A stretch of 64,000 nt of DNA from Lysinibacillus sp. 2017 (lineage in GTDB: Bacteria; Bacillota; Bacilli; Bacillales_A; Planococcaceae): contig NZ_CP029002.1 in the NCBI RefSeq assembly GCF_003073375.1, forward strand, positions 2,652,001 to 2,716,000, given 5' to 3'. Positions within the stretch are counted from its first letter, which is position 1; each line of letters begins with the position of its first letter. Shown piece after piece: positions 37,187 through 47,363 of this stretch. A program made the position numbers and the translations under genes. The notes beneath the pieces are model-generated. The model was not told the origin of the DNA. It saw nothing but the letters and a program-made list of their open reading frames with translations, and did not search any database.

Positions 37187-37687
37187 ATGTATCAAGTTGG
37201 TGACGTTACATTTTATAATGTATACGGTATTTGTAAGATTGAAGGCATTGAAGAGCGTGAATTCCATGGACAAACTCAACTTTACTATGTTTTAAACTCC
37301 ACACACTATCCTACGATGAAGCTTTATCACCCCGTTGATAGTAAAAATTCAAACTTAAAAAAAGTTCTAAGCAAGGATGCCGCATTAAGTTTAATGGAAT
37401 GCTTTACGCAACCTGCTGGAGAATGGATTGAGCATTCAAATACAAGAATGCAACAGTTTAAAGTAACATTAAATTCAAACGATCATGTTCAAATTGCACA
37501 ATTACTTAATACTCTTTCTCGTAAAAAAATTCAATTAGAAACTGAAGACAAAAAGCTATCTCCTCAATACTTACAAATACTTCAAAAACACTCACCCATT
37601 TTATGTGAAGAGTTAGCGATTGCACTTCATTTATCTAAAGAAGTCGTTCAAAAGAAAATCGATACCTTTACTAGACAAGCTGTATAA
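37187..37687 (+). CDS. CarD/TRCF-domain protein
   Basis: A 166-residue protein whose first 70 residues (YQVGDVTFYNVYGICKIEGI, then LYYVLNSTHYPTMKLYHPV) form a CarD/TRCF RNA-polymerase-interacting domain. The C-terminal part is helical (about 75-165). CarD-like proteins bind the beta subunit of RNA polymerase and modulate initiation; B. subtilis YdeB is a related example. This copy is divergent from a MarR gene with two operators overlapping its promoter, so its level is probably switched by a signal. AGGAGG precedes the ATG. Confidence 0.8.
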   Translation: MYQVGDVTFYNVYGICKIEGIEEREFHGQTQLYYVLNSTHYPTMKLYHPVDSKNSNLKKVLSKDAALSLMECFTQPAGEWIEHSNTRMQQFKVTLNSNDHVQIAQLLNTLSRKKIQLETEDKKLSPQYLQILQKHSPILCEELAIALHLSKEVVQKKIDTFTRQAV

Positions 37688-37713
37688 TTGTAGGCAATCA
37701 ATATTTTCCAAAT

Positions 37714-37757
37714 AAAAATCGAGGTTGGCAAGTGTATTCCTGCTAACCTCGATTTTT
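37714..37757. terminator. Bidirectional terminator between the CarD-like and isochorismatase-like genes
   Basis: AAAAATCGAGGTTGGCA pairs with TGCTAACCTCGATTTTT (one mismatch). Confidence 0.88.
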
Positions 37758-38296
37758 TATTTTACAAATTTACTAATCAATTTAAATGTATCGCCTTTTG
37801 CTATTTGTTGCATTTCAAATAAGGCCATTTCAACACTTGTAATCGATGCACCAATCTGGAGCATTTTTTGAATACCCACTTCACGATCACCTGCAGTTCT
37901 TGATGATACACAGTCGGCTAATACTTCGACTTCATAGCCATTTTCTAATAAGTCTGCGGCAGTTTGATACACACAAATATGTGTTTCGATTCCTGCTAGT
38001 AATACCTTTTTACGACCGGTTTGCTCTAATGCCTGCACGAATTCCTCCGTCTGATAGGCACTAAACGTAATCTTTTCAATAGGTGCTTGATCGGTTAAAT
38101 GCTGCGCAATTTCCTCCACAGTAACCCCTAACCCCTTTGGATACTGCTCCAACCATAAAATCGGTAATTCTAACGCTTTTGCTCCTTGCACAACAGTCGC
38201 AATATTTCCGATAACAAATTCACTCTCATCAACTATTTGCGCTAACTTCCCTTGAACATCAATTAATACGACTACAGTTTCTTCTTTGTTAAGCAT
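37757..38296 (-). CDS. Isochorismatase-family hydrolase
   Basis: A 179-residue cysteine hydrolase of the isochorismatase fold. The catalytic triad is recognisable: Asp in VVLIDVQGKL near residue 14, the following Lys around residue 85, and the Cys in LAGIETHICVYQTAADLLENGYEV near residue 117. The group includes nicotinamidases, isochorismatases and YcaC-like enzymes; the THICV form fits the YcaC-like hydrolases of unknown substrate. Start at ATG 38296 with GGGGAGGAA; the frame runs further upstream without one. Confidence 0.87.
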   Translation of the reverse strand: MLNKEETVVVLIDVQGKLAQIVDESEFVIGNIATVVQGAKALELPILWLEQYPKGLGVTVEEIAQHLTDQAPIEKITFSAYQTEEFVQALEQTGRKKVLLAGIETHICVYQTAADLLENGYEVEVLADCVSSRTAGDREVGIQKMLQIGASITSVEMALFEMQQIAKGDTFKLISKFVK

Positions 38297-38421
38297 ACAA
38301 TTCCTCCCCAATGTCACTTTCTATTTCATTATACTGAAATATCCTATAAAAAGAATGCCTATCTTTCATTGAAACGTAGAGGTTGACCCTGTATAGTTTA
38401 AAAGAGAAACGGAGGATTAAC

Positions 38422-38919
38422 ATGTTACGACTTAGTTGGCTCATAAGTATGGGCATTAGTTTATTTGGAGTCATGCTTATACAATACTTTTTTAAATTGA
38501 AACCTGAGGAAACGGCTGAGGTAGGTAATCTTGGTGCACTTGGATTAGCACTAGTTATACCCTTCCTTATATTAAGCATATTTATTACGTATCGCTTTTT
38601 TGTTGAAAGTGCTCGTCATGCACACGATCAATTGATGCGTATGATTTATTTGATTTTCGGTGTCGCATTACTTGTTGCATTCATTTATTATGCAAATGAT
38701 TTTAAAAATGAAGTATACACGTCGCTAGGTGGCAATACGAAAACACTTGGCTCTCAAATATACGGTTTTCCAGTACTAAATGAGTATACAAACCATGTAT
38801 TTGTTAACTTCTATACATTCGGGATCATACATACGATAAGTGGTTTAATAGGTGCGCTTGTCGGAATCATAAAACCTTCTAAAAAGGACTTAATTGAATC
38901 CGAAGAAACTGAACAATAA
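38422..38919 (+). CDS. Four-helix membrane protein, function unknown
   Basis: A 165-residue protein with four predicted transmembrane helices (about residues 4-22, 34-56, 73-92 and 129-151), an extracytoplasmic loop rich in polar residues between helices 3 and 4, and a charged C-terminal tail. GGAGG precedes the ATG at 38422. I do not recognise the family. It is convergent with pheT and shares a terminator with it. Confidence 0.7.
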   Translation: MLRLSWLISMGISLFGVMLIQYFFKLKPEETAEVGNLGALGLALVIPFLILSIFITYRFFVESARHAHDQLMRMIYLIFGVALLVAFIYYANDFKNEVYTSLGGNTKTLGSQIYGFPVLNEYTNHVFVNFYTFGIIHTISGLIGALVGIIKPSKKDLIESEETEQ

Positions 38920-38920
38920 A

Positions 38921-38967
38921 AAAGCAGGTAGCGAATCACTTTTAAGTGAAACACTACCTGCTTTTTT
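38921..38967. terminator. Bidirectional terminator between the membrane-protein gene and pheT
   Basis: AAAGCAGGTAG (38921-38931) and CTACCTGCTTT (38954-38964), with A/T runs on both flanks. Confidence 0.9.
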
Positions 38968-38969
38968 TA

Positions 38970-41375
38970 TTAACGTACTTCTGCGCCAGCTGTTGCTAAT
39001 GCTTTTAGTACTTTATTATGTGCTGCTACTACTTCATCATCTGTTAACGTACGCTCTGGATCGAAGTATGTTAATGAGAAGGCTACTGATTTTTTACCTG
39101 CTGCCATTTTCTCACCTGCATAAACGTCGAATACTTTTACGTCTTTTAGTAAAGAAGTGCCCGCACCTTTAATGATGTCTACGATTTCACCCGCTGGCGT
39201 TGCGATATCAAGTTCTAATGCGATATCACGAGACATAGCTGGGAAGCGTGGAATAATTGAATAAACTAGCTCTTCTTTTGTTGCTTTAAGAATTGCTTGT
39301 AAGTTTAATTCTGCTACATACGTTTCTTTTACATTGAACGTTTTTTGTTCTTGTGGGTGTAGTTGAGCGATAACCCCAACTTTTTCACCGTCTAATAAAA
39401 TCTCAGCCGTACGACCTGGGTGTAAACCGTCGAACTGCGCTTTCGCGTAAGATACACGAGCTGTTAAACCAAGCTTTGTAAATACGGCTTCAATGATGCC
39501 TTTTGCTACGAAGAAATCAACTGTTTTCTTCTCACCTTGCCATGTGTTGTCGATCCATTTACCCGTTAATACAAGTGCTAAATGCTCTTCTTCAAAAGGT
39601 AATTCTTCCGCTGTTTGACCAAGGAATACAGAACCGATTTCATATAATGCAACTGTTTCTGCTTGACGTGCTACGTTATAGCTTGCTGCTTCTACTAAGT
39701 GAGGAATTAAGCTTTGACGTAATGTTGAACGTTCTTCAGACATTGGCATTAATAATTTCGTTGTTTCTTCTGCTTTTAATGCGAATTTTTGAGAAAAAGC
39801 AGCAGAAGTTAATGAATACGTTACTGCTTGATATAGCCCTGCACCTTCCATGACGTTACGTACAACACGACGACCTGCTTGATAGGCTGTTAGACTACCA
39901 ATTTGTTCGCTTGCTGGTAAGCTTACTGGAATTTCATCGTAGCCATACATACGCGCAATTTCTTCTACGATATCTTCAGGAATTTTAATATCTTGGCGAC
40001 GTGTTGGCGCATCAATCACTAATTTACCATTTACTGCTTCTACTTCGAATTTTAAGCGATCTAAAATTGACAGCATATCTTCTAAAGAAATTTTCATACC
40101 TAAACGACCGTTAATGAAATCAGGTGATACTACAACACGTGCTGGCGCTTTATCTAATTCATCAACTAATACAGTGCCTTCTAATACTTCGCCACCTGTA
40201 AGCTCTGCAAGTAATTGTGCTGCACGTTCAGCAGCAGGAAGCACACGATTCGGATCTACGCCTTTTTCAAAGCGAGCTGAAGAATCTGAACGTAAACCGA
40301 TTTCTCTTGATGTAAGACGAACTGAAGCTGCATTAAAGTATGCTGATTCAATTACGACCGTTGTTGTTGAATCTGATACTTCAGATTTTGCCCCACCCAT
40401 TACACCTGCAAGTGCTTCAGCTTCTTGACCGTTTGTAATTACAAGGTTGTGGCTAACTAATTTACGCTCTTGATCATCAAGAGTAGTCATCACTTCGCCG
40501 TCACGAGCTAAACGAGTAACAATTTCACCAGTAGCTAGTTTGTCGTAATCAAATGCATGAAGCGGTTGACCGTATTCCATTAATACATAGTTTGTAACAT
40601 CGACTACATTATTATGTGGACGTACACCAGCAGCCATTAAGTAATGTTGTAACCATAAAGGAGATTCCTTTACTTCAATGTTCTTGATAACTTTCGCTGC
40701 ATACATTGGGTTCGCTTCTTTATCTTCAACCGTTAATTTTAAAACATCTTCTGCTTTTTCAGCTGAAGTTGTATATGAAATTTCAGGAAGTTTTACATCT
40801 TGGCTTAAAATTGCCGCTACTTCATAAGCAACACCTAACATGCTCATGGCATCTGAACGGTTTGGTGTTAAACCAAGTTCTAAAACTGTATCACGTAGGC
40901 CTAATACCTCTAACGCATCTGCACCTGGAGTGACGTCTTGTGGTAAGACATAAATGCCTTCAGCGTAAGCTTTTGGTACAAGACGACCTTCAATGCCTAG
41001 CTCTTGAAGTGAGCAAATCATACCGTTTGATTCTTGGCCACGTAATTTTGCTTTTTTAATTTTAATGCCGCCTGGTAATTTTGCACCTGGACGCGCAACG
41101 ATTACCTTTTGACCTGCATCAACATTTGGTGCACCACAAACGATTTGTTGAAGTTCTTCTTCGCCAACATCTACTTGGCACACATTTAATTTATCTGCTT
41201 CTGGGTGTTTTTCTTTTGATACAACATGGCCGACAACGACATTTTTCATGCCTTGTGAACGATCGATAACTGCATCAACCTCGATACCCGCGCGTGTAAT
41301 TTTTTCTGCTAAATCCTCAGCCGTTAATGACGAAATATCTACATATTGGCTTAACCATTTTAATGAAACTAACAT
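38970..41375 (-). CDS. pheT: Phenylalanine-tRNA ligase beta subunit
   Basis: An 801-residue subunit with the bacterial domain order: N-terminal EMAP/tRNA-binding domain (about 40-150, VVGHVVSKEKHPEADKLNVCQVD), B3/B4 editing domain (about 210-400), B5 (HxDxDK-like) and a C-terminal anticodon-binding FDX domain (YSIIPRFPAMSRDIAL). With PheS it forms the heterotetramer that charges tRNA-Phe. It follows pheS by 14 bases in one operon controlled by the T-box upstream. Confidence 0.97.
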   Translation of the reverse strand: MLVSLKWLSQYVDISSLTAEDLAEKITRAGIEVDAVIDRSQGMKNVVVGHVVSKEKHPEADKLNVCQVDVGEEELQQIVCGAPNVDAGQKVIVARPGAKLPGGIKIKKAKLRGQESNGMICSLQELGIEGRLVPKAYAEGIYVLPQDVTPGADALEVLGLRDTVLELGLTPNRSDAMSMLGVAYEVAAILSQDVKLPEISYTTSAEKAEDVLKLTVEDKEANPMYAAKVIKNIEVKESPLWLQHYLMAAGVRPHNNVVDVTNYVLMEYGQPLHAFDYDKLATGEIVTRLARDGEVMTTLDDQERKLVSHNLVITNGQEAEALAGVMGGAKSEVSDSTTTVVIESAYFNAASVRLTSREIGLRSDSSARFEKGVDPNRVLPAAERAAQLLAELTGGEVLEGTVLVDELDKAPARVVVSPDFINGRLGMKISLEDMLSILDRLKFEVEAVNGKLVIDAPTRRQDIKIPEDIVEEIARMYGYDEIPVSLPASEQIGSLTAYQAGRRVVRNVMEGAGLYQAVTYSLTSAAFSQKFALKAEETTKLLMPMSEERSTLRQSLIPHLVEAASYNVARQAETVALYEIGSVFLGQTAEELPFEEEHLALVLTGKWIDNTWQGEKKTVDFFVAKGIIEAVFTKLGLTARVSYAKAQFDGLHPGRTAEILLDGEKVGVIAQLHPQEQKTFNVKETYVAELNLQAILKATKEELVYSIIPRFPAMSRDIALELDIATPAGEIVDIIKGAGTSLLKDVKVFDVYAGEKMAAGKKSVAFSLTYFDPERTLTDDEVVAAHNKVLKALATAGAEVR

Positions 41376-41389
41376 TGATTTTCTCCCCC

Positions 41390-42427
41390 TTACACTTCAG
41401 CTTGGTGGAATTGTGATAAGAAGCGTGTGTCATTTGTATAGAAATGACGAATATCATCCACACCATATTTTAACATTGCGATACGCTCTGCACCGATACC
41501 GAATGCGAAGCCTGATAACTTAGTCGAATCATAACCAGCCATTTCAAGTACGTTTGGATGTACCATACCAGCTCCTAAAATTTCGATCCAACCTGTTTGT
41601 TTACATACATTACAGCCAGATCCTCCGCATTTGTGACAAGAAACGTCTACTTCAACAGATGGTTCAGTGAATGGGAAGAATGATGGACGTAGACGAATTT
41701 CACGTTCTGCACCGAACATTTTTTTCGCTAATGCATCAAGTGTTCCTTTAAGATCCGACATACGGATGTTTTCACCGATCACTAATCCTTCGATTTGCAT
41801 GAATTGGTGTGAGTGTGTTGCATCATCTGTATCACGACGGAATACTTTACCTGGGCAAATTACGCGAATTGGTTCGCCTTTTTTTGCTTCCATTGTACGT
41901 GCTTGTACTGGTGAAGTATGTGTACGTAATAATGTTTCTTCAGAAATGTAGAATGAATCTTGCATGTCACGAGCTGGATGACCTTTAGGTAAGTTCATCG
42001 CTTCGAAGTTATAATAGTCTTTTTCAACTTCTGGACCTTCTACGATTTCATAACCCATTCCTAAGAATAAGTCTTCTATTTCTTCAATAACACGTGTTAA
42101 TGGGTGACGGTTTCCTACACGTACCGCAGCACCTGGTAAAGTCACGTCGATTGATTCACTTTCAAGCTGTGCAAGAATAGCTGCTTCTTCTAATGCAGCT
42201 ACCTTCTTCTCTAACTCAGCAGTTACGTTTTCACGTACTGTATTCACTAAAGCACCCATTTTTGGACGTTCTTCAGCAGAAAGCTTTCCCATTCCCTTTA
42301 GAAGGTCCGTGATAGGTCCTTTTTTACCTAAGTACGCAACACGAACTTCGTTTAATGCTTTTAAATCAGCAGCTTCAGTAATTTTTGCTAAAGCTTCTTG
42401 TTCTAATTGCTTTAATTGTTGTTCCAT
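41390..42427 (-). CDS. pheS: Phenylalanine-tRNA ligase alpha subunit
   Basis: A 345-residue catalytic subunit. An N-terminal coiled coil (about 1-95) precedes the class II core with motif 1 ([26 protein letters not shown] region), motif 2 ([22 protein letters not shown]) and motif 3 ([17 protein letters not shown]). [13 protein letters not shown] cysteine cluster near residue 275 is typical of bacterial PheS. Start preceded by AGGAGG. Its leader RNA holds a T-box and, between the T-box and the ribosome binding site, a dispersed repeat. Confidence 0.97.
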   Translation of the reverse strand: MEQQLKQLEQEALAKITEAADLKALNEVRVAYLGKKGPITDLLKGMGKLSAEERPKMGALVNTVRENVTAELEKKVAALEEAAILAQLESESIDVTLPGAAVRVGNRHPLTRVIEEIEDLFLGMGYEIVEGPEVEKDYYNFEAMNLPKGHPARDMQDSFYISEETLLRTHTSPVQARTMEAKKGEPIRVICPGKVFRRDTDDATHSHQFMQIEGLVIGENIRMSDLKGTLDALAKKMFGAEREIRLRPSFFPFTEPSVEVDVSCHKCGGSGCNVCKQTGWIEILGAGMVHPNVLEMAGYDSTKLSGFAFGIGAERIAMLKYGVDDIRHFYTNDTRFLSQFHQAEV

Positions 42428-42477
42428 TTACAAATTCCTCCTACTTAAAATTTTACAGATAAAGTCTGGCTCAAATA

Positions 42478-42600
42478 CCGTTGATTTCCGTTACGGTTAC
42501 GCTTTCCGCGGGCACGGCTCCAACTAAATTCAATCGAAAAAAATCTCGATTGAATTGGATTTTCCGCTCGTGCTGTTCCCGCAGGAGTCGAACCTCCACT
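42478..42600. repeat. Dispersed structured repeat, copy 1 (in the pheST leader)
   Basis: GC-rich outer arms flank a variable AT-rich hairpin. The left arm is ACGCTTTCC-GCGGGCACGGC-TCCAACTAA (from 42500). The core is a perfect 11-bp hairpin, AATTCAATCGA (42527-42537) with TCGATTGAATT (42546-42556). The right arm begins GGATTTTCCGCTCGTGCT. Both arms align with the copy at 55801-55940, whose core hairpin is unrelated. It sits between the T-box terminator and pheS, so it is part of the mRNA leader. Confidence 0.75.
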
Positions 42601-42666
42601 TCAATCAACTAGATAACCACTAATAAAATGTAAGCATTCTAAATCCATATCCATATTTTCTGAAAA

Positions 42667-42930
42667 ACAAAAAAATCCTCGCCCCCTAAAAAAGGGACGA
42701 GGACGAGTTTCGCGGTACCACCCTAGTTATTGTAGACGAGTCTACAATCACTTCATTTGAGCTAACGACTATCTCTAGCCGGCAATCCTTTCACCACTCT
42801 TGGCTCCCGGATGCTGCTCGCAGGGTGAACTTCATTATGCAATTTGTATAGAAGCTTTCAGTCAAGGCTTCTACTCCCTAAAACAAATACGTCATAATTA
42901 CTCTTCCCGGTCAAAGCATTTAGTAAGTTA
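42667..42930 (-). promoter_or_regulatory. T-box leader of pheST (Phe)
   Basis: On the minus strand the T-box AGGGTGGTACCGCG (complement of 42711-42724) is followed by a terminator (CCTCGTCCC with GGGGGCGAGG and TTTTTTT, 42667-42705). Upstream are Stem I elements including GGGAGTAGAAGCC and AGAGTAATTATGACG. The likely specifier is UUC (complement of 42827-42829), a Phe codon, followed by ACC as in the thrS leader. Uncharged tRNA-Phe should stabilise the antiterminator and turn on pheST. Confidence 0.94.
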
Positions 42931-42991
42931 TTCTTCAACTAGTCTAATCTATTTTTTCATTATTTTCAACTAGAAGAACAATTACTTGGAA

Positions 42992-43273
42992 TTACATATC
43001 CCAGCGTAGGATTAATAATGTACCAAGAATTGTAACGATTACTAAACCAAGACCGTAAAGAATGTTTGAGTAAATACCCCATTTATCTTCTGTTTCACCA
43101 GAGTGCATGAATACAACGAATTGTAGACCTGCTTGGATGAATGCTGTAACTAAAAGAACGATCATTCCTGTACTAAATGACATGTCTGTAAAGTACACAA
43201 GCATTGCAATTACAGTAAGAACTAATGAGAATATAAAGCCCATTACTTGGCCTATAGGAAAGAACTTAGCCAT
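42992..43273 (-). CDS. qoxD: Cytochrome aa3 quinol oxidase subunit IV
   Basis: A 93-residue subunit with three transmembrane helices, typical of COX4_pro/QoxD. It stabilises the oxidase complex. Last gene of qoxABCD, 3 bases after qoxC. The sequence FVVFMHSGETEDKWG between helices 2 and 3 matches the family. Confidence 0.95.
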   Translation of the reverse strand: MAKFFPIGQVMGFIFSLVLTVIAMLVYFTDMSFSTGMIVLLVTAFIQAGLQFVVFMHSGETEDKWGIYSNILYGLGLVIVTILGTLLILRWDM

Positions 43274-43276
43274 AAT

Positions 43277-43876
43277 TTACATCATTCCTTTCAAGTAAAT
43301 GAAACTGAAGATGAAGATCCAAACAACATCTAAGAAGTGCCAGTATAAAGAGAATATGAACGTTTTACCTGCTGTAGTAGCATTTAAACCACGTTTAGCA
43401 ATTTGGATGAAGATTGATACACCCCATAAGAAACCGAATGTTACGTGAGCACCATGCGTTCCTAGAGTTGTTAATAGAGTCGATGTGAAGGCACTCACTG
43501 TAATGCCAGCACCGATGTGTACATAGTGAATGAATTCTAATACTTCATAAGTTAAGAATCCAGCACCTAAAAGTAATGTTACAGCCAAGAATGATAATGT
43601 CGCTTTTTTACTACCTAAACGCATCGCATGAATGGCTAAACCAATTGTAAAACTTGATGTTAAAAGGATGAAAGTCTCCATTAATACTGGAGTGATTTCA
43701 AAAATTTCTGCACCAGTTGGGCCGCTACCTGTACGACCTGATAGTGTAAAGTACGATGCGAATAATGTACCGAATAACATAATCTCCGCACCTAGGAATG
43801 TCCAGAAACCAAAGATTTTAAGACTGTTTTCCTCAGTAGAATACTCTAATGGAACGTTGTTATTTACTTTACTCAT
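43277..43876 (-). CDS. qoxC: Cytochrome aa3 quinol oxidase subunit III
   Basis: A 199-residue subunit with five predicted transmembrane helices, belonging to the heme-copper oxidase subunit III family (NSLKIFGFWTFLGAEIMLFGTLFASYF, then WHFLDVVWIFIFSFIYL). The start ATG overlaps the qoxB stop (TAATG), so the two are translationally coupled. Confidence 0.96.
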   Translation of the reverse strand: MSKVNNNVPLEYSTEENSLKIFGFWTFLGAEIMLFGTLFASYFTLSGRTGSGPTGAEIFEITPVLMETFILLTSSFTIGLAIHAMRLGSKKATLSFLAVTLLLGAGFLTYEVLEFIHYVHIGAGITVSAFTSTLLTTLGTHGAHVTFGFLWGVSIFIQIAKRGLNATTAGKTFIFSLYWHFLDVVWIFIFSFIYLKGMM

Positions 43877-45840
43877 TATTTCGCACCTCCTTTTTTAGCA
43901 TAATTTTTTTCGTCTTCTTCTACTTCGTGTGCATGAATGTGGTAACCGTGGTCATCTTCTAACGAACGGTAAGCCATACAAGCAAATACGCCGATACCCG
44001 CAATAATCGCAACTGTAAACATGCTGAATACTAATGCGAAACCTGCGATGAAGATGAATACTGAAAGAATAAATGTTTGACCTGAGTTATTTGGCATATG
44101 AATGTCTTCAATTTTGCCTTTGAATAACTGCACGCCATTTTTCTTAGAATCCCAGAAAGCTTCTGATGTTGCATCAGTAACATCTGGAGTAATAGCAAAG
44201 TTGTAATGTGGAACTGGTGTATGTGTTGACCACTCAAGACCACGAGCATCCCAAGGATCACTACCAATATCACGTGGTGAGTTTTTGAAACTATACCAAA
44301 TGTTCCAAACGATCATTAAGAATGAAACAGCCATAATACCAGCACCGATGAACGCTACCATGTTTAATACGCTGAATCCTGTTGATTCTGAATAAGTGTA
44401 CATACGACGTGCTTGACCATCTAAACCAGTGATATACATTGGAATGAATGAAAGTACGAAACCAGTAGACATTACCCAAACTGTTGCTTTACCGATACGT
44501 TCGTTAAGCATGAAGCCAAACATTTTTGGCCAGTAGAATGTTAAACCTGCTAACATCGCGTAAACAACACCTGGGATGATTACGTTATGGAAGTGGGCTA
44601 CTAAGAACATTGTGTTGTGGTATTGGTAGTCTGCTGCTGACATCGCAAGCATAACCCCTGTTACACCACCAAGTGTGAATAAAGGAATGAAATGCATTGT
44701 ATACAACATTGGTGTTGTCATAACAATTTTCCCTTTGTAAAGCGTGAATAGCCAGTTGAAAATCTTAACCCCAGTTGGGATTGCGATTGCCATTGTTGTA
44801 ATAGAGAAGATTGAGTTCGTCATTGCGCCTTGACCCATTGTGAAGAAATGGTGAGTCCATACAGCGAATGAGAATACTGAAATTACAAGCATTGACCAAA
44901 CCATTGAGTTATAGCCATATAAGTTACGACGAGCAAACGTCGAGATAATCTCAGAGTAAATACCGAATGCCGGTAAAATTAAGATATAAACTTCAGGGTG
45001 ACCCCAAACCCAGAACAGGTTGGCCCAAAGCATGTCCATACCACCGTTACCCATTGTGAAGAATTGTGTACCGAATAGACGGTCCATCGTACCCATTGCA
45101 AGTGCTACTGTTAATACTGGGAATGCGAATACGATGATTAAGTTTGCAATAAGTGCTGACCAAGTGAACATTGGCATTTTGAATAATGTCATACCTGGAG
45201 CACGCATTTTAAAGATTGTCGTAATGAAGTTAATACCTGTCATTAACGTACCAAGACCCGCAATTTGAAGCGAAATCATATAGTAGTTTGTACCAACTGA
45301 TGAACTGAACTCGTTACTTGCTAATGGGAAGTAAGAAGTCCATCCTGCATCTGGAGATCCACCAATTACGAATGATAGGTTGAATAAACCCATACCCATG
45401 AAGAATAACCAGAACGCTAAGTTGTTTAAACGTGGGAACGCAACGTCACGTGCCCCGATTTGTAATGGTACTAAATAGTTAAAGAAGAATGTAATAAATG
45501 GCATTGCCATGAATAAGATCATGACTACCCCGTGTGTTGTAAATACTTCATTGTAATGCTGTGCGTCTAAGAATGTGTTATCTGGAACAGCTAGTTGCAT
45601 ACGCATCATAATCGCATCAACACCGCCGCGGAATAACATTAATAACGCAGTGATTAAATACATGATACCGATTTTTTTATGGTCAACAGTAGTGATCCAC
45701 TCACGCCATAAGTAGCCCCACAATTTAAAGTACGTAACGATTGCTACTAAAGCAACTGCGCCAAGTACAATAGAAGCCCCTGCAATATAAATTAATATAC
45801 TTGGGTTCGGGATCGCAAACTGTGCAAAAAATTCCTTCAT
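43876..45840 (-). CDS. qoxB: Cytochrome aa3 quinol oxidase subunit I
   Basis: A 654-residue catalytic subunit with about 14-15 helices. Heme and CuB ligands are visible: [11 protein letters not shown] for low-spin heme a, [15 protein letters not shown] with the His-Tyr cross-link pair, THHFFTMG for CuB and [11 protein letters not shown] for heme a3. It reduces O2 to water and pumps protons. The C-terminal extension with [13 protein letters not shown] is usual for QoxB. Confidence 0.97.
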   Translation of the reverse strand: MKEFFAQFAIPNPSILIYIAGASIVLGAVALVAIVTYFKLWGYLWREWITTVDHKKIGIMYLITALLMLFRGGVDAIMMRMQLAVPDNTFLDAQHYNEVFTTHGVVMILFMAMPFITFFFNYLVPLQIGARDVAFPRLNNLAFWLFFMGMGLFNLSFVIGGSPDAGWTSYFPLASNEFSSSVGTNYYMISLQIAGLGTLMTGINFITTIFKMRAPGMTLFKMPMFTWSALIANLIIVFAFPVLTVALAMGTMDRLFGTQFFTMGNGGMDMLWANLFWVWGHPEVYILILPAFGIYSEIISTFARRNLYGYNSMVWSMLVISVFSFAVWTHHFFTMGQGAMTNSIFSITTMAIAIPTGVKIFNWLFTLYKGKIVMTTPMLYTMHFIPLFTLGGVTGVMLAMSAADYQYHNTMFLVAHFHNVIIPGVVYAMLAGLTFYWPKMFGFMLNERIGKATVWVMSTGFVLSFIPMYITGLDGQARRMYTYSESTGFSVLNMVAFIGAGIMAVSFLMIVWNIWYSFKNSPRDIGSDPWDARGLEWSTHTPVPHYNFAITPDVTDATSEAFWDSKKNGVQLFKGKIEDIHMPNNSGQTFILSVFIFIAGFALVFSMFTVAIIAGIGVFACMAYRSLEDDHGYHIHAHEVEEDEKNYAKKGGAK

Positions 45841-45873
45841 AGTAGTACTCCTTTCAAAAGTTCTAACTTTAAA

Positions 45874-46773
45874 TTAGTGTGAACTGTGTGAAGAGTGATC
45901 CTCTTCGTTTTCTTTGCCGTCGCCAGTAGTAGCTGATTCATGATAGCTTGGTGCTGGTGAGAACTCAAGGTGTGTACCTGTGTAAGTAGAACGACCTAAA
46001 TGTCCTGGCACTAATAATTCATTGAATTTATCTTCTGTAAGCGGTTCAGCTGTATTATTAACATCTGTAATCCACTCTTCAAAGTCTTCTTGTGTCATAG
46101 CAGTTACATCAAATGTATTTTTTGCTGTACCTTCACCTGAGAAGTTTGCGTTACGTCCCCAGAATTCGCCTGGTTTATCAGCAGCTAAATGTAATGTTGT
46201 AACCATGTTTGACATTGCATATTTTTGACCACCAAGTTGTGGAATCCAGAAACTTGTAATTGGACCGTAAGAATATAATTTAAATTCAACTGCACGTCCT
46301 GCTGGAATGTTTACGTAGTTTACTGTTTCAATTCCTTGTTCTGGATAGCTGAAATGCCATTTCCAGTTAGAAGATGATGCGTAAATTACTAATGGTTCCT
46401 GATCTTCATATCCTGCTGGAGTACTTTCAACAATGTAGTTACTTTTAACAGAAACTACTGATAAGACAATTACAATAATGACAGGAATACCAATCATAAT
46501 TGTTTCTACAAGCCAGTGACCATGGATATGTGGTGGCTCGTAATCTGTACTTTGTTTTGAAGCACGGTATTTCACTAACATAAATACCATAATTGCTAAT
46601 ACGACAAGTACAATGGCACCCATGATGTAAATTGATAACATAATGTCATCTGCTTGTCTTTGTGCTTGAGGACCTTTAGGATCTAGAACTGTTAATTTAT
46701 CACTACATCCTGATAATAAAACAGCACCTAAACCTAATAAAGAGAGTAATGTTCCCTTCATATTTGCTTTCAT
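45874..46773 (-). CDS. qoxA: Cytochrome aa3 quinol oxidase subunit II
   Basis: A 299-residue lipoprotein (signal peptide with lipobox LLSGC near residue 21) with two transmembrane helices and a cupredoxin-fold domain outside the membrane. Apart from the lipobox it has no cysteine, so the CuA site of cytochrome c oxidases is absent; this and the SFWIPQLGGQKYAM segment identify a quinol oxidase. A histidine-rich tail (HSSHSSH) ends the protein. Start ATG 46773 has AAAGGAG upstream. First gene of qoxABCD. Confidence 0.96.
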   Translation of the reverse strand: MKANMKGTLLSLLGLGAVLLSGCSDKLTVLDPKGPQAQRQADDIMLSIYIMGAIVLVVLAIMVFMLVKYRASKQSTDYEPPHIHGHWLVETIMIGIPVIIVIVLSVVSVKSNYIVESTPAGYEDQEPLVIYASSSNWKWHFSYPEQGIETVNYVNIPAGRAVEFKLYSYGPITSFWIPQLGGQKYAMSNMVTTLHLAADKPGEFWGRNANFSGEGTAKNTFDVTAMTQEDFEEWITDVNNTAEPLTEDKFNELLVPGHLGRSTYTGTHLEFSPAPSYHESATTGDGKENEEDHSSHSSH

Positions 46774-47310
46774 AGTTGGACTCCTTTCCAATAAATAGAG
46801 CTTGTTAGATTTTTCTTAAGCGCTTTAAAAGTAGAGCTTAAAATAAAAGAATTAAATTAGTGCATGTACAATTAAATAAAATATATTTTACAAACTTTCC
46901 ACTGTGTATATAGTAGAAAGTAATTAAATGATTTCCTTAATACATACACAAGAGATGTTGTTTGTATTTTAAACAAGGAAACTATTATTACGTTTAATAT
47001 ATCTTTCATGCACATCACTTAAGTTATTTATCTAACCTTCTTTGATTTTAGTTAAACATCAAATAAGTGTCAAAACATCAATTTGGAAAAAAACCTTATT
47101 TCTTACTTTTTAATTTCACTATTCACTTATCAATTCGGAATAAAGCCTTCAAAAGTAGTAAATAAGTGCGCTAACGAGAATTAGAAAAACACTTTATAAA
47201 AATGACATTTCTATGACAAAGTTAAATTTGTTTTTTTAGATTTATCTGAATTAGACACCTATTGTATTTGGTGGTTATTTATGGAAATATATAACTTCCT
47301 GACTACCAAA
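46774..47310. other. Long AT-rich region upstream of qoxA
   Basis: About 540 bases without a credible gene on either strand. The qox promoter must lie here. I see no riboswitch, tRNA or convincing operator. Confidence 0.5.
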
Positions 47311-47353
47311 AAAAGAGGGAGTTAGTTAGTATTTACTAACCCACTCCCTCTTA
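47311..47353 (-). terminator. Terminator of ysgA
   Basis: AAGAGGGAGT and ACTCCCTCTT arms with an inner GTTAGT/ACTAAC helix; TTTTTTT follows on the minus strand. Confidence 0.9.
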
Positions 47354-47363
47354 ATAAATTTAA

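Noticed and set aside
44031-44479. Open frames antisense or out of frame inside qoxB
   Set aside because: They are shadows of the conserved qoxB coding sequence and have no start signals of their own. The same applies to frames opposite uvrC, mutS2, pheT and thrS.
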